Shown here: piece after piece, positions 43,073-51,626 of the stretch
Layout: each line of letters begins with the position of its first letter
Numbering within the stretch: the first letter of the stretch is position 1
Assembly (NCBI GenBank): GCA_041652755.1
Contig: JBAZGS010000006.1
Coordinates: forward strand, 7,858 to 71,857
From: JAQTTT01 sp041652755
GTDB taxonomy: Archaea; Nanobdellota; Nanobdellia; Tiddalikarchaeales; Tiddalikarchaeaceae
Direction of reading: 5' to 3'
Length of the DNA stretch: 64,000 bases
Made by a program: the position numbers and the translations under genes
Notes under the pieces: model-generated
What the model was told of the DNA's origin: nothing
The model's database searches: none
Seen by the model: the letters and a program-made list of their open reading frames with translations, nothing else

Positions 43073-43795
43073 TTATTTTATTCTTGATGCAGTGGTTATT
43101 GTGAATGGGATTGTTTTTAGCCATACTTTCCTGTTTTTAACATTTTCAAAAATATTGTTTAAATCAATGAGGTTGTAATTAAGTGTTATTAATAATCCTC
43201 CTTTTTTTAGCAAACCTTTTAGTTTTGCAAGCATTTTTTTAAGCTGCTCACCTGAATAATAATGCAACACTAATGAAGCTAGTATTACATCATATTTTTT
43301 TTTCAAAACAAATTTTTCTAGATCTGTGCAATAAAAATGTGCATTAAAGTTTTTTAGCCTTTTTTTTGCAAGGTCAAGCATTTTTGGTGAAATATCCAGC
43401 AAATCAATTGAGTTAAAACCTTTTTTGAATAATTCTAAATCGTTTTCTCCTGTTCCTGCCCCAATATCTAAAATGCTTGAATTATTTGGAATTTTTGAGA
43501 ACTCCTTTAATAGTTCTTTTATTATAGGATTATTTTTTTTGTAAACAATGTGATAATTCTTGGCATATTCATCATAAAATTCCTTGTATTCTTTGGTTGA
43601 TGCATCCATAGGTATGAAATATCCTGGCAAAAAACCATCATACATTACATGCTTGTTATTAATGTTTAATTTAACAAAGGATGGCTCTTTTTTTACATTC
43701 AGCTTTATCCAAGATGGGCGCTTTCCGCTGCCGCCATAAGAAAATGATATTTTACGTTTTGGTTTTATTGAATAATAAAGCTTGACAATTCGCAT
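43073..43795 (-). CDS. Class I SAM-dependent methyltransferase
   Basis: A 240-residue protein with the Rossmann-type core: ILDIGAGTGENDL (motif I), IDLLDISPKMLDLAKKRL (motif II), and VILASLVLHYYSGEQLKKML (motif IV region). A preface of about 85 residues includes a Gly/Ser/Lys stretch (SFSYGGSGKRPSWIKLNV) of unknown use. The substrate cannot be told; small molecules and quinone- or lipid-type acceptors are common for this subgroup. It lies 43 nt after tRNA-Leu on the opposite strand. Confidence 0.85.
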   Translation of the reverse strand: MRIVKLYYSIKPKRKISFSYGGSGKRPSWIKLNVKKEPSFVKLNINNKHVMYDGFLPGYFIPMDASTKEYKEFYDEYAKNYHIVYKKNNPIIKELLKEFSKIPNNSSILDIGAGTGENDLELFKKGFNSIDLLDISPKMLDLAKKRLKNFNAHFYCTDLEKFVLKKKYDVILASLVLHYYSGEQLKKMLAKLKGLLKKGGLLITLNYNLIDLNNIFENVKNRKVWLKTIPFTITTASRIK

Positions 43796-43833
43796 TATAA
43801 TGGTTTTTTATTGCCAATTGTTTAAAAATATGA

Positions 43834-45105
43834 TTATTCTCCTTCAAATTCAATAACTTTGTAGATTGGCCATTTTATTTTTTCTTTGCCTTTGAGTTCA
43901 GGAAGCTCAACTATGAATAAGCATTCAACAACTGTTCCCCCTAATTTTTCAATCAGGTTTCCTGCTGCTTTAATTGTTCCTCCTGTTGCAATCAAGTCAT
44001 CAACGAGCAATACTTTTTGCCATGGAATTATTGAGTCTTTATGTATTTCAAGCTCTGCTTTTCCATACTCTAAATCATATGATTCTGAAATTGTTTCGCT
44101 TGGAAGCTTGCCTTTCTTTCTTATTAATACCAGTCCTTTGTTTAGCTTGTTTGCTAAAATTGATGCTATTATGAAGCCTCTGCTTTCTATTCCTGCAATG
44201 ATGTCTATATCCATGTTTTTGTATCTTTTTTCAAAAATATTGATTAATTGGCTGAAAGCCTCTTTGTCTTTGAATAGTGTTGTTACATCCCTAAACATTA
44301 TTCCTTTTTTTGGCCAATTTGGAACTGTTCTTATGCTTGATTTTATTAAGTCTAGGGAAACATTTGAAAGTTTATCAATTATTCTTATAAGCAATTCCTT
44401 CATTTTGCTTGAGTTTTTGTCAAATATTTTAAGGATGTCTTCCCAGCTAACTGGCTCTTCATCGGTTTTCCAGCAGTCATAATCAGTGCTCATTGCTATT
44501 GCCAAGTATTCAATGCCTGCTTCTTTTGCGAGTATTGCTTCAGGAGCTATGCTCATATTTATTACATCAGCTCCCCATTGCCTAAACATGTTGCTTTCTG
44601 CCTTGGTTGAGAATCTTGGGCCTTCAATAGTTATCACTGTTGCTTTTTTGTGGTAATTAAGTTTTAATTCTTCGCAAGCGCTGATTGCTTTTTTTCTTAG
44701 CATTTCGCAGAAAGGCTCTGCCAAACTTACATGCATTGGCCCTTTAGTAAAATCATCATGGAAAGTGATTTCTCTATGCCTTGTGAAATCAATAAAATCT
44801 GATAATATTAAAAAATCTCCTCTTTTTATGTGCTCCCTTAGCGAGCCAACAGCTGTTGTTGATAAAATATGAGTGCATCCTAATTTTTTCAAGGCGTAAA
44901 TGTTTGCTCTGTTGTTGACTTTTGAAGGAGGTATTTGGTGCTTTTTTCCATGCCTTGAAAGTATAAATACTTCAATGTTGCTTATTTTTCCTGAAGTTAT
45001 GCTTGATGAAGTTTTTCCATATGGAGTTTTTATTTCAAGCTCTTTTGGATTTTTTATAATTTTAGGGTTATCTAGTCCGCTTCCGCCGATTATTCCTAAT
45101 TTCAT
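43834..45105 (-). CDS. Fusion of methylthioadenosine phosphorylase and adenine phosphoribosyltransferase
   Basis: A 423-residue protein with two complete enzymes in one frame. Residues 1-245 are an MTAP/PNP-family phosphorylase: GIIGGSGLD, RHGKKHQIPP, EGPRFSTKAE and MSTDYDCW (the acidic base region of MTAP). Residues 250-423 are APRT: PNWPKKGIMFRDVTTL, GIESRGF (305-311) and the PRPP loop VLLVDDLIATGGT (366-378). Together they would cleave methylthioadenosine to adenine and convert the adenine with PRPP to AMP. The join, near residues 246-254, has no linker or stop. I do not know of a standard family with this fusion. Confidence 0.9.
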   Translation of the reverse strand: MKLGIIGGSGLDNPKIIKNPKELEIKTPYGKTSSSITSGKISNIEVFILSRHGKKHQIPPSKVNNRANIYALKKLGCTHILSTTAVGSLREHIKRGDFLILSDFIDFTRHREITFHDDFTKGPMHVSLAEPFCEMLRKKAISACEELKLNYHKKATVITIEGPRFSTKAESNMFRQWGADVINMSIAPEAILAKEAGIEYLAIAMSTDYDCWKTDEEPVSWEDILKIFDKNSSKMKELLIRIIDKLSNVSLDLIKSSIRTVPNWPKKGIMFRDVTTLFKDKEAFSQLINIFEKRYKNMDIDIIAGIESRGFIIASILANKLNKGLVLIRKKGKLPSETISESYDLEYGKAELEIHKDSIIPWQKVLLVDDLIATGGTIKAAGNLIEKLGGTVVECLFIVELPELKGKEKIKWPIYKVIEFEGE

Positions 45106-45154
45106 AGTAGTTTAGATTAAAATCTTGCTTTTTAAATTATTCTATAATAAATAA

Positions 45155-45598
45155 TTATTCAATTAATATATTTTTTTCTTTTATAGTGTTTAATATGATG
45201 TTTGTTTCTGTTCTTTCAACAAAGTCAAAGGTCTGGATTTTCTTTAAAAAAGCATCCATCATTCTTCTGTTTTTGAACTTTGCAATAATGATTGCGTCAA
45301 AGTTGCCAGTTACATCATAGACTGCAAAAACCCCTTTTAGTACAGCTATTTTTTGCTCAACATCAAAAAGCCTTCCTTTAGCGATTCTCATATGGATTAA
45401 CACCTGAACATCGTAGCCTGCTTGCTCATAATCAATTTCAGCAGTGTATGACTTAATTGTTTTATTTTTTTCTAATTCTTTCACTCTATTCATTATTGTT
45501 ACTGCTGACAATTTCAGTTTTTTACCTATTTCTCTATAAGATTGCTTTGAGTTCCCTATTAGGCTATTTAATATTTCCTTGTCTTTTTCATCAATCAT
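45155..45598 (-). CDS. Lrp/AsnC-family transcriptional regulator
   Basis: A 147-residue regulator. The N-terminal helix-turn-helix (EILNSLIGNSKQSYREIGKK) is followed by the RAM/AsnC effector domain (VLIHMRIAKGRLFDVEQKI ... YDVTGNFDAIIIAKF). It diverges from glnA, and two palindromes lie in the shared region. Lrp-type proteins often bind amino acids such as glutamine, so control of glutamine synthesis is a reasonable guess. I start at MIDEKDKEIL, three residues inside the longest frame; its TATA-like box is at 45621-45628. Confidence 0.88.
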   Translation of the reverse strand: MIDEKDKEILNSLIGNSKQSYREIGKKLKLSAVTIMNRVKELEKNKTIKSYTAEIDYEQAGYDVQVLIHMRIAKGRLFDVEQKIAVLKGVFAVYDVTGNFDAIIIAKFKNRRMMDAFLKKIQTFDFVERTETNIILNTIKEKNILIE

Positions 45599-45620
45599 GA
45601 TTAACAACTCTTAACTAGCA

Positions 45621-45628
45621 TATATAAT
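45621..45628 (-). promoter_or_regulatory. TATA-like box of the lrp-family gene
   Basis: TATATAAT, read on the minus strand as ATTATATA, is centred about 26 nt upstream of the ATG at 45598. This fits a leaderless start. Confidence 0.45.
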
Positions 45629-45669
45629 ATTATATTAATTACTTAAGATATTTAAATATAATTGTTTTA

Positions 45670-45690
45670 ATATTTAACATTTGTTAATAT
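45670..45690. promoter_or_regulatory. Upstream palindrome, lrp-glnA region
   Basis: ATATTTAAC-ATTT-GTTAATAT is a near-perfect inverted repeat in the middle of the 137-bp divergent region. Its arms match those of the second palindrome 38 bp further on (centre to centre). It lies upstream of both core promoters, consistent with a regulator site; the Lrp-like protein encoded next door is the first candidate. Confidence 0.5.
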
Positions 45691-45707
45691 TATTTACCCT
45701 AGAATTA

Positions 45708-45728
45708 ATATTAACATTAAGTTAATAT
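45708..45728. promoter_or_regulatory. Palindrome over the glnA core promoter
   Basis: ATATTAAC-ATTAA-GTTAATAT is a perfect 8-bp inverted repeat ending 7 nt before the glnA ATG (45735). It covers the expected TATA (TTAATATTA at 45705-45713) and start site, so binding here would block transcription. Confidence 0.55.
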
Positions 45729-45734
45729 AATATT

Positions 45735-47060
45735 ATGGATGCTGAGGAAATTTATAAGAAATTAAAAGAGGATAAAATCAGCTTTATAGAGCTAGAATTC
45801 ACTGACATCTTTGGCACATTAAAAGCAATTGAAATCCCTGTTGATTGCGTTAAGGAAGCAATAGAGAAAGGCGTGTGGTTTGACGGCTCATCAATTAAGG
45901 GCTTTTCAAGAATAAAAGAAAGCGACATGTACTTAAAGCCAGATTTGGGCACTTATGCAGTTTTGCCATCAAACGATGAAGCCATAAAAACTGCAAGGTT
46001 CTTATGTGATACGCACAACCCAGATGGCTCGCCATGCTTATCAGACCCTAGAATGCTTTTAAAAAAACTCTTGGCAGAGTATAAAAAACTAGGATATGAA
46101 TTAATGGTTGGCCCTGAGGTTGAATTTTATTTGTTCAGAAAAGGTGATAATGGAAAACTGCTCACACCTGAATTTGACCTAGGCTCTTATTTTGACTGCT
46201 CAAGCAATGATATTGGAAGCAACGTACGGAAAAAAATAATGGTTGCCTTAAAGTCGTTCGGGATTGAATCTGAAAGAGGGCACCATGAAGTGGGTGTTGG
46301 CCAGCATGAGATTGGATTTAAGTACGGCAATGCTTTAAGCACTGCTGACAAAGTTGTGACTTTGAAAAAAATAATAAAATCAATAAGCAACGAGCACGGG
46401 CTTATTGCTTCTTTTATGCCTAAGCCTCTTTATCAGAAAGCTGGAAGCGGAATGCACACTCACTTCAGCGTATTCACGCAAGGAAAAAACGCATTCTTTT
46501 GCGATTCAGATAAAAACAAGCTTTCAGAGTTCGCAAAGCAATTCATTGCAGGAATACTGAAATATATTAATGAATTCTGCCTTTTAACAAATCCAACAAT
46601 TAACTCATACAAAAGATTGGTAAAAGGCTATGAAGCCCCTGTTTATGTCTGCTGGGGAAGCACTAACAGGTCAGCGCTTATAAGAATCCCTAGATTTACT
46701 CCAGGAAGGGAGTCAAGCGCACGGGGAGAAATAAGGTGCCCTGACCCAACAGCTAACCCTTACTTGATTTTTGCAGCAATCTTAAAAGCGGGAATGAAGG
46801 GAGTTACAGAAAAATTAAGATTAATGCCTGAAACAATGGATAGCGTTTATGCTAAAAGCCTAGAAGAAATTAATAAGTTAGGAATAAGGCTTTTGCCTGA
46901 GTCAATTTTTGAAGCAATTGAGAGCTTTAAAAAAAGCGAATTCTCTAAAGAATTGCTTGGCAAAGAGCTTCATTCCAAATTCCTCGAGCTAAAGGAGAAA
47001 GATGCTGAAAATTACAGGACAATAGTGACTGAATGGGAAGTTGACAAGTATTTAGAATAA
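45735..47060 (+). CDS. glnA: Glutamine synthetase type I
   Basis: A 441-residue enzyme that makes glutamine from glutamate, ammonia and ATP. Clear motifs: FDGSSIKGF, VGPEVEFYLF, the ATP loop GSGMHTHFSV, the NRSALIRIPR region and the closing ARGEIRCPDPTANPYL. The length is that of the archaeal/Gram-positive form (GSI-alpha), with no sign of an adenylylation extension. It is driven from a palindrome-covered promoter divergent from an Lrp-type regulator gene. Confidence 0.96.
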   Translation: MDAEEIYKKLKEDKISFIELEFTDIFGTLKAIEIPVDCVKEAIEKGVWFDGSSIKGFSRIKESDMYLKPDLGTYAVLPSNDEAIKTARFLCDTHNPDGSPCLSDPRMLLKKLLAEYKKLGYELMVGPEVEFYLFRKGDNGKLLTPEFDLGSYFDCSSNDIGSNVRKKIMVALKSFGIESERGHHEVGVGQHEIGFKYGNALSTADKVVTLKKIIKSISNEHGLIASFMPKPLYQKAGSGMHTHFSVFTQGKNAFFCDSDKNKLSEFAKQFIAGILKYINEFCLLTNPTINSYKRLVKGYEAPVYVCWGSTNRSALIRIPRFTPGRESSARGEIRCPDPTANPYLIFAAILKAGMKGVTEKLRLMPETMDSVYAKSLEEINKLGIRLLPESIFEAIESFKKSEFSKELLGKELHSKFLELKEKDAENYRTIVTEWEVDKYLE

Positions 47061-47100
47061 TAAAAATCTTTATTAATTCGTTTTGGGATTATTATTTATT

Positions 47101-47964
47101 ATGATTAAGCTAAAAAAGTCCGAGCACTCAATAATTATTTCAGCAATAATCTCTTTTTTTCTGCTGATTTTAAAATTAGTTGCCGGGCTTTTGACTAATA
47201 GCATAGTGCTTATAAGCGAGGCTCTTGACAGCTTTACTGATTTATTGTCAATGGTTGGCTCATATATTGGAATAAAAATCTCTGCAAAAAAGCCCAATAA
47301 TGATTTTAATTACGGCTTTGGCAAGGCTGAAAATGTTACTTCGTTTTTTATATCGCTTCTAATCCTTTTTGCAGCTTATTCTATTGGAAAAATGGCATAT
47401 GATTCATTTTTTTCAGACATAGCCATTCAAAATAGCGTTTTGGCATACGGTGCAGGAATAGTTTCAATGATTACTTCAGCATTTTTGTCTTTTTATTTGC
47501 TTAAAAAAAGCAAGGAACTAAACAGCGAATTATTGTTCATTAACTCAAGGGAAAGGCTTGCTGATATTTTAAGGGGATTTGTTGTAATCTCTTCAATTTA
47601 TCTGCATGAATCAGGAATTCTTTATATCCAAGGAATAGTTACTTTGATTATTTGCTTTGCAGTTTTTTTCATTGGAATAAAATCTTTGGCGTTTTCAATC
47701 AAAGGGCTGATGGATAATTCTCCTGGAAAAAAAATAATCCAAGAAATACAAATGATAATCTCTAAAAATAAGGACGTTTCAAGCTTTAAAAACTTGAGGC
47801 TTAAAAAATCAGGCAGCTACATCTTGGGGGATGTTGAAATAAAAGTTAACAAGAAGTATTCTATAAAGAAAGCTCATGATGTTGCTGACGCCCTTGAAAA
47901 GTCAATAAAGGAAAAATTCAACGATGTTGCTTCATTCATAATACATGTTGAGCCTAATGAATAA
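47101..47964 (+). CDS. Cation diffusion facilitator (CDF) transporter
   Basis: A 287-residue, six-helix membrane protein that exports divalent cations by proton exchange. Helix 2 has LISEALDSFTDLLS (D43, D47), followed by NYGFGKAEN; helix 5 has RERLADILRG, where the usual HxxxD reads ExxxD; and a cytoplasmic C-terminal ferredoxin-like domain follows. The metal (Zn, Fe or Mn) cannot be told, though the D/D type recalls the FieF group. I start at the ATG 47101; a TTG 18 nt earlier is possible. Confidence 0.88.
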   Translation: MIKLKKSEHSIIISAIISFFLLILKLVAGLLTNSIVLISEALDSFTDLLSMVGSYIGIKISAKKPNNDFNYGFGKAENVTSFFISLLILFAAYSIGKMAYDSFFSDIAIQNSVLAYGAGIVSMITSAFLSFYLLKKSKELNSELLFINSRERLADILRGFVVISSIYLHESGILYIQGIVTLIICFAVFFIGIKSLAFSIKGLMDNSPGKKIIQEIQMIISKNKDVSSFKNLRLKKSGSYILGDVEIKVNKKYSIKKAHDVADALEKSIKEKFNDVASFIIHVEPNE

Positions 47965-47986
47965 AAGTTTTTTAATGCTTAAATGA

Positions 47987-49522
47987 ATGCAGTTAGTTAT
48001 GGATTTTTTTAAAAAAAAGCCAATCTTAAGGCTTTATCAGGAAAAGATTTTAAGCGAGGTATTAAAATCCAACAGCTTAGTTGTGCTGCCAACTGGTTTA
48101 GGCAAAACAATTATAGGATTATCATTGTCCGCATTAATGCTTAATAAGCATGAAGGGGAATTTGTTTTATTTTTGGCTCCAACCAAGCCATTGGTTGAGC
48201 AGCATAAAAGAGTGTTTCATGAATTCTTTAATTTTGAAAATGAGCTAGTCTCTGTCAGCGGGAACATTAATCCAAAGGAAAGACAAAAAGAGTATGAAAA
48301 TGCCAAGATTGTTTTTGCAACCCCTCAAACAATACAGAATGACTTGATTGTAAAAAGATTAAATCTGAAAAATTGCTGCTTACTTATTTTTGATGAATGC
48401 CATAGGGCAGTAGGAGATTATGCTTACACTTTCATAAGCCAGGTTTATAAAAACCAAAAGGAAACCATTAAAGTTTTAGGCCTAAGTGCCAGTCCGGGAA
48501 GCGACAAGGATAAAATTTTAGAGGTTTGTAAAAACCTTTTTTTTGAAAACATTGTTTACAAAAGCGAAAGCGATGCTGATGTTTTGCCATATATTAACAA
48601 AAAAGAGATAGAGTTAATTGAGCTGTATCTCCCAAAGGAGCTGGAAGAAATTAAAAAATTATTAGAATCAAGCCTTAAAAAAAAGCTGGAAATAATGAAA
48701 ATAAGAGGGCTCATTAACACAAGTGATTTGAATAAGATTAGCAAAAAAACTTTTCTGGCAATTAATGCTGAGCTTTCTAAAAAAATAAAAGAATCAAACG
48801 ATGCTGAATTCTTCAAATTCATAAGCCTTAATTCTGAAATAATCAAAGTGCTTTATTGCTTAGAAATTCTTCAAACCCAAGGGGTTAAGCCTCTCATATC
48901 TTATTTTAATGAGTTGAAAAATCATTTGAAAGTCAAAAGCAACTCTTCGCTTTTCAAGGACAGCGATTTCAGAGATGCTGTGCTTAAAGCTTTTGACATT
49001 GAAGACAAAGTTGAGCATCCAAAATTTGAAAAAATAAAAAAAATGATTGATGAAAACTTAAACAGCAATTCCAAATTCATCATTTTTACGCAATTCAGGG
49101 AGACTGCGAGCAGGATTGTGAATTACTTGAAATCAAGCACAATTAATCCTGCTTTGTTTATTGGCCAGGCAGGAAAGGAAGGCTTAAGCCAAAAAAAGCA
49201 GCTAAGCGTTATTAAAGAGTTTGAGAATGGCAAGTATAATGTATTGGTTGCGACAAGCGTTGCTGAAGAGGGATTGCATATTCCAAGCGTTGATTACGCA
49301 ATCTTTTTTGAGCCAGTTCCTAGCGGACTCAGAATGATTCAGAGAAAAGGAAGGGTTGGAAGGGTTAATATTGGAAAAGTTTTCGTGCTATACACTAAAG
49401 GCTGCATTGATGAAAAATATTTGTTTGTCAGCAAATACAAGGAAAAAAGAATGAAATACGCAATCAGTGAAGCGAAAGAGTTCATTGAGTCTAAAAAGCA
49501 GAAAAGTTTGGGGGATTTTTGA
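47987..49522 (+). CDS. hef: Hef/FANCM-like superfamily 2 helicase half
   Basis: A 511-residue helicase matching the N-terminal half of archaeal Hef (FANCM-like), which acts on stalled replication forks. Walker A VLPTGLGKT (33-41), DECHRAVG (FANCM/Hef-type motif II), SASPG (motif III) and QRKGRVGR (motif VI) are present. The frame ends at TGA 49520-49522 in a T5 tract (GGGGATTTTTGA), and the nuclease half follows in the -1 frame. Full Hef is one protein of about 700-800 residues; here two frames sum to 714. Confidence 0.9.
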   Translation: MQLVMDFFKKKPILRLYQEKILSEVLKSNSLVVLPTGLGKTIIGLSLSALMLNKHEGEFVLFLAPTKPLVEQHKRVFHEFFNFENELVSVSGNINPKERQKEYENAKIVFATPQTIQNDLIVKRLNLKNCCLLIFDECHRAVGDYAYTFISQVYKNQKETIKVLGLSASPGSDKDKILEVCKNLFFENIVYKSESDADVLPYINKKEIELIELYLPKELEEIKKLLESSLKKKLEIMKIRGLINTSDLNKISKKTFLAINAELSKKIKESNDAEFFKFISLNSEIIKVLYCLEILQTQGVKPLISYFNELKNHLKVKSNSSLFKDSDFRDAVLKAFDIEDKVEHPKFEKIKKMIDENLNSNSKFIIFTQFRETASRIVNYLKSSTINPALFIGQAGKEGLSQKKQLSVIKEFENGKYNVLVATSVAEEGLHIPSVDYAIFFEPVPSGLRMIQRKGRVGRVNIGKVFVLYTKGCIDEKYLFVSKYKEKRMKYAISEAKEFIESKKQKSLGDF

Positions 49523-50130
49523 AATTGATAATTGTTGACAACAGGGAATTTAGGAGCAAAGTTGTTAGGGAGCTTTTCAAGAAAGGTGTTGAGTTAATTC
49601 CTAAGCAATTAAGCATAGGGGATTACATTATTGGCGATGTCTGCATTGAAAGAAAAAGCATTAAGGATTTTTATGGCTCAATTATTGACAAAAGAATTTT
49701 TGAGCAGCTAAAAAGCATTAAAAGCAATTACGAAAAAAAACTATTAATTGTGGAAGGCGAAGGTTTTGAAAGAAACATACATCCTAATGCAATCAAAGGC
49801 TTGATTGCAAGCATAACTATTGACTATAAGATGCCTATAATTTTTTTGAAAGACTCTATTGAAACTGCTGAATTCTTGGGAATTATTGACAAGAGAATGC
49901 AGAAAAAAATAACCCCCATAATAGCTGTTAAGAAAGCTAAAAACAATTATGACTCAGCGATTAATGTTTTATGCTTAATTCCTGGCATTGGAATCAAGAA
50001 TGCAAACAATTTGTTAAATGAGTTTAAATCCCTTAAGAATGTTTTTTTAGCAACAGAGAAAGAGATGATTCGAGTATTAGGCGAGAAATGCGCAAAAAAT
50101 TTCACCAAATTCATTAATGAAGATTTTTAA
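49519..50130 (+). CDS. ERCC4/XPF-type nuclease half of Hef
   Basis: A 203-residue nuclease with the ERCC4 signature: GDYIIGD, ERKSIKDFY (E44, R45, K46, D50), followed by a tandem helix-hairpin-helix (LIPGIGIKNANNLL). It matches the C-terminal half of Hef, which cuts forked DNA. It begins with TTG overlapping the helicase stop (TTGA), in the -1 frame. Stand-alone ERCC4 proteins exist in Crenarchaeota, but next to a Hef helicase this looks like the other half of Hef. Confidence 0.9.
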   Translation: MKLIIVDNREFRSKVVRELFKKGVELIPKQLSIGDYIIGDVCIERKSIKDFYGSIIDKRIFEQLKSIKSNYEKKLLIVEGEGFERNIHPNAIKGLIASITIDYKMPIIFLKDSIETAEFLGIIDKRMQKKITPIIAVKKAKNNYDSAINVLCLIPGIGIKNANNLLNEFKSLKNVFLATEKEMIRVLGEKCAKNFTKFINEDF

Positions 50131-50156
50131 TTAATAAGCCAATAAAAGAGATTATT

Positions 50157-50678
50157 ATGCATAAAAAAATAGAGGCTGATTATTTCAATAAAAAGTGCTT
50201 GAAAATCTTTCTTTACATGGCAAAATTCTTGCTGCTTTCTATTCCAATAATACTAATAGTCAGAATAGATTTATATTTTATTCAAAAAATTTATGCATTG
50301 ATTAATAATGCTTTGCTTAACATTTTAGGGATAAAAACTGTTTTTTTTGACTCATTCTCATCATCAGGCCTAAGCCCTTCAATATATTTTAACCAAAAAA
50401 TCATAAGAATTGACTCTGCTTGCACTGGAATCAGGAGCTTTTATCTGCTGTTTGCAATGATTTTTGCATCCAATGCAGCGCTTTTTAAAAAATTCAAATA
50501 TTTAATGCTCGGAGCTTATGCAATAATAACTGTAAATATATTAAGAGTGCTTGTAAGCTCATTATTATTCTTTAATAACCTCATGGGATTTGACAGCATT
50601 ATTTGGTCAATAAGCCTTAATTTGGCTGCATTTGCTGTTTTTTATTTTTTTATAAAGAATACCCAAAAAAACATTTGA
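50157..50678 (+). CDS. Archaeosortase/exosortase-like membrane protein
   Basis: A 173-residue membrane protein with about five helices. IRIDSACTGIRSFYLL contains the conserved catalytic Cys (C89), and VNILRVLVS the Arg (R130) of archaeosortases, which cut C-terminal sorting signals and anchor proteins to lipid. The usual third basic residue (His or Arg) in the next helix is not seen (FDSIIWSISLNLAAF). It lies 26 nt after the hef nuclease. A possible partner is a C-terminally anchored surface protein at 40.5 kb. Confidence 0.8.
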   Translation: MHKKIEADYFNKKCLKIFLYMAKFLLLSIPIILIVRIDLYFIQKIYALINNALLNILGIKTVFFDSFSSSGLSPSIYFNQKIIRIDSACTGIRSFYLLFAMIFASNAALFKKFKYLMLGAYAIITVNILRVLVSSLLFFNNLMGFDSIIWSISLNLAAFAVFYFFIKNTQKNI

Positions 50679-50716
50679 AATGTTTTAAAAATAATTAAAC
50701 CCTTTAATTTATCTAT

Positions 50717-51541
50717 ATGAAGGAAAAAATTGTGCAGTTGATCCAGAAAATAGGGCCAATAGTGCCTACTGATATTTCAAAAGAATTAGGCATTGACAGC
50801 TACGTTGCTTCAGCAATTATAAGCGAAATGATTAGGGAAGGATTAATCCTTTATTCTTATAAAAAAATGACAACTAGTCCATTATATTACCTGAAAGGCC
50901 AAGAGGAGCTTGTGCGAAAAAGGCTAACCACTATTCTTAAAATCCCTGAAATTAATATTTTAGAATTTTTTAAGAACAATAAATTGGTTGCTAAGGAAAA
51001 CTTGGAGCCCCAGCAAAGATACATGGTTGATGATTTAAGGGATTTCATAACCCCTATGGTTCTGAAAATTAACGGCGAAGACAAAGCATTTTATAAGCAT
51101 TATTCAATAAGCGAATCAGAGGTTATTGAAAAGTTCAACAAGTGGAAGCAGGACCAAACTAAAGAAGTTGCTGAAGCTAAGCAGCAAAAAATTATTGAAA
51201 CATCAGAAAAAGAAGAGCATGAAACGCCTAAGCAGCAAAGAATTGACTCTGCAACTGACAAATTTTTCATCAAGAATGGTTTAGAAATCATTGAATCCTT
51301 AATTGTTAAAAAATCGAGCGAGTACGATTTCGTGGCAAAACAGAGTTCAAGCGTTGGCCAAACATTTTTTGTAAAATACTTGAAAAAAGCAAGCATTAAT
51401 GATTCCGATATTAGCAAAGCATACACTGCTGCGCAGTCCAAGAAGATGCCCTGCATAATATTAATCACTGGAAAACTTTCAAAAAAAGCCCAAGAGTTAA
51501 TAGCAAACTTAGGATATTTGGTTAATGTTATTAAAATATAA
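50717..51541 (+). CDS. Winged-helix protein with possible endonuclease-like C-terminus
   Basis: A 274-residue protein. The N-terminus (1-65) is a winged helix (KEKIVQLIQKIGPIVPTDISKELG). The middle has a charged linker (about 150-180). The C-terminus (about 195-274: EYDFVAKQSSSVGQTFFVKYLK ... PCIILITGKLSKKAQELI) has the D...xxK strand pattern of PD-(D/E)xK nuclease folds, which I rate as weak. It ends 3 nt before the 82-bp repeats. Confidence 0.62.
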   Translation: MKEKIVQLIQKIGPIVPTDISKELGIDSYVASAIISEMIREGLILYSYKKMTTSPLYYLKGQEELVRKRLTTILKIPEINILEFFKNNKLVAKENLEPQQRYMVDDLRDFITPMVLKINGEDKAFYKHYSISESEVIEKFNKWKQDQTKEVAEAKQQKIIETSEKEEHETPKQQRIDSATDKFFIKNGLEIIESLIVKKSSEYDFVAKQSSSVGQTFFVKYLKKASINDSDISKAYTAAQSKKMPCIILITGKLSKKAQELIANLGYLVNVIKI

Positions 51542-51544
51542 AAA

Positions 51545-51626
51545 TAGCGAGGAGTAAATTTAAGAACCAACCCTTTGCTTCGCAAAGCGTTGGCGGAAAA
51601 TCAAACTCAAAAATTTAATAAATATT
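51545..51626. repeat. 82-bp tandem repeat, copy 1 (tRNA-iMet 3' end derived)
   Basis: Copy 1 is identical to copy 2 over all 82 bp. It begins TAGCGAGGAGT, the same as the 3' end of the tRNA-iMet gene (read on the plus strand), then diverges from the tRNA while keeping partial T-arm letters. It also holds an imperfect 11-bp stem with a GAA loop, including GCGAAGC. Confidence 0.93.

Noticed and set aside
43834..45105. Two adjacent genes rather than a fusion
   Set aside because: There is no stop or start signal at the join, and the frame runs through both domains.
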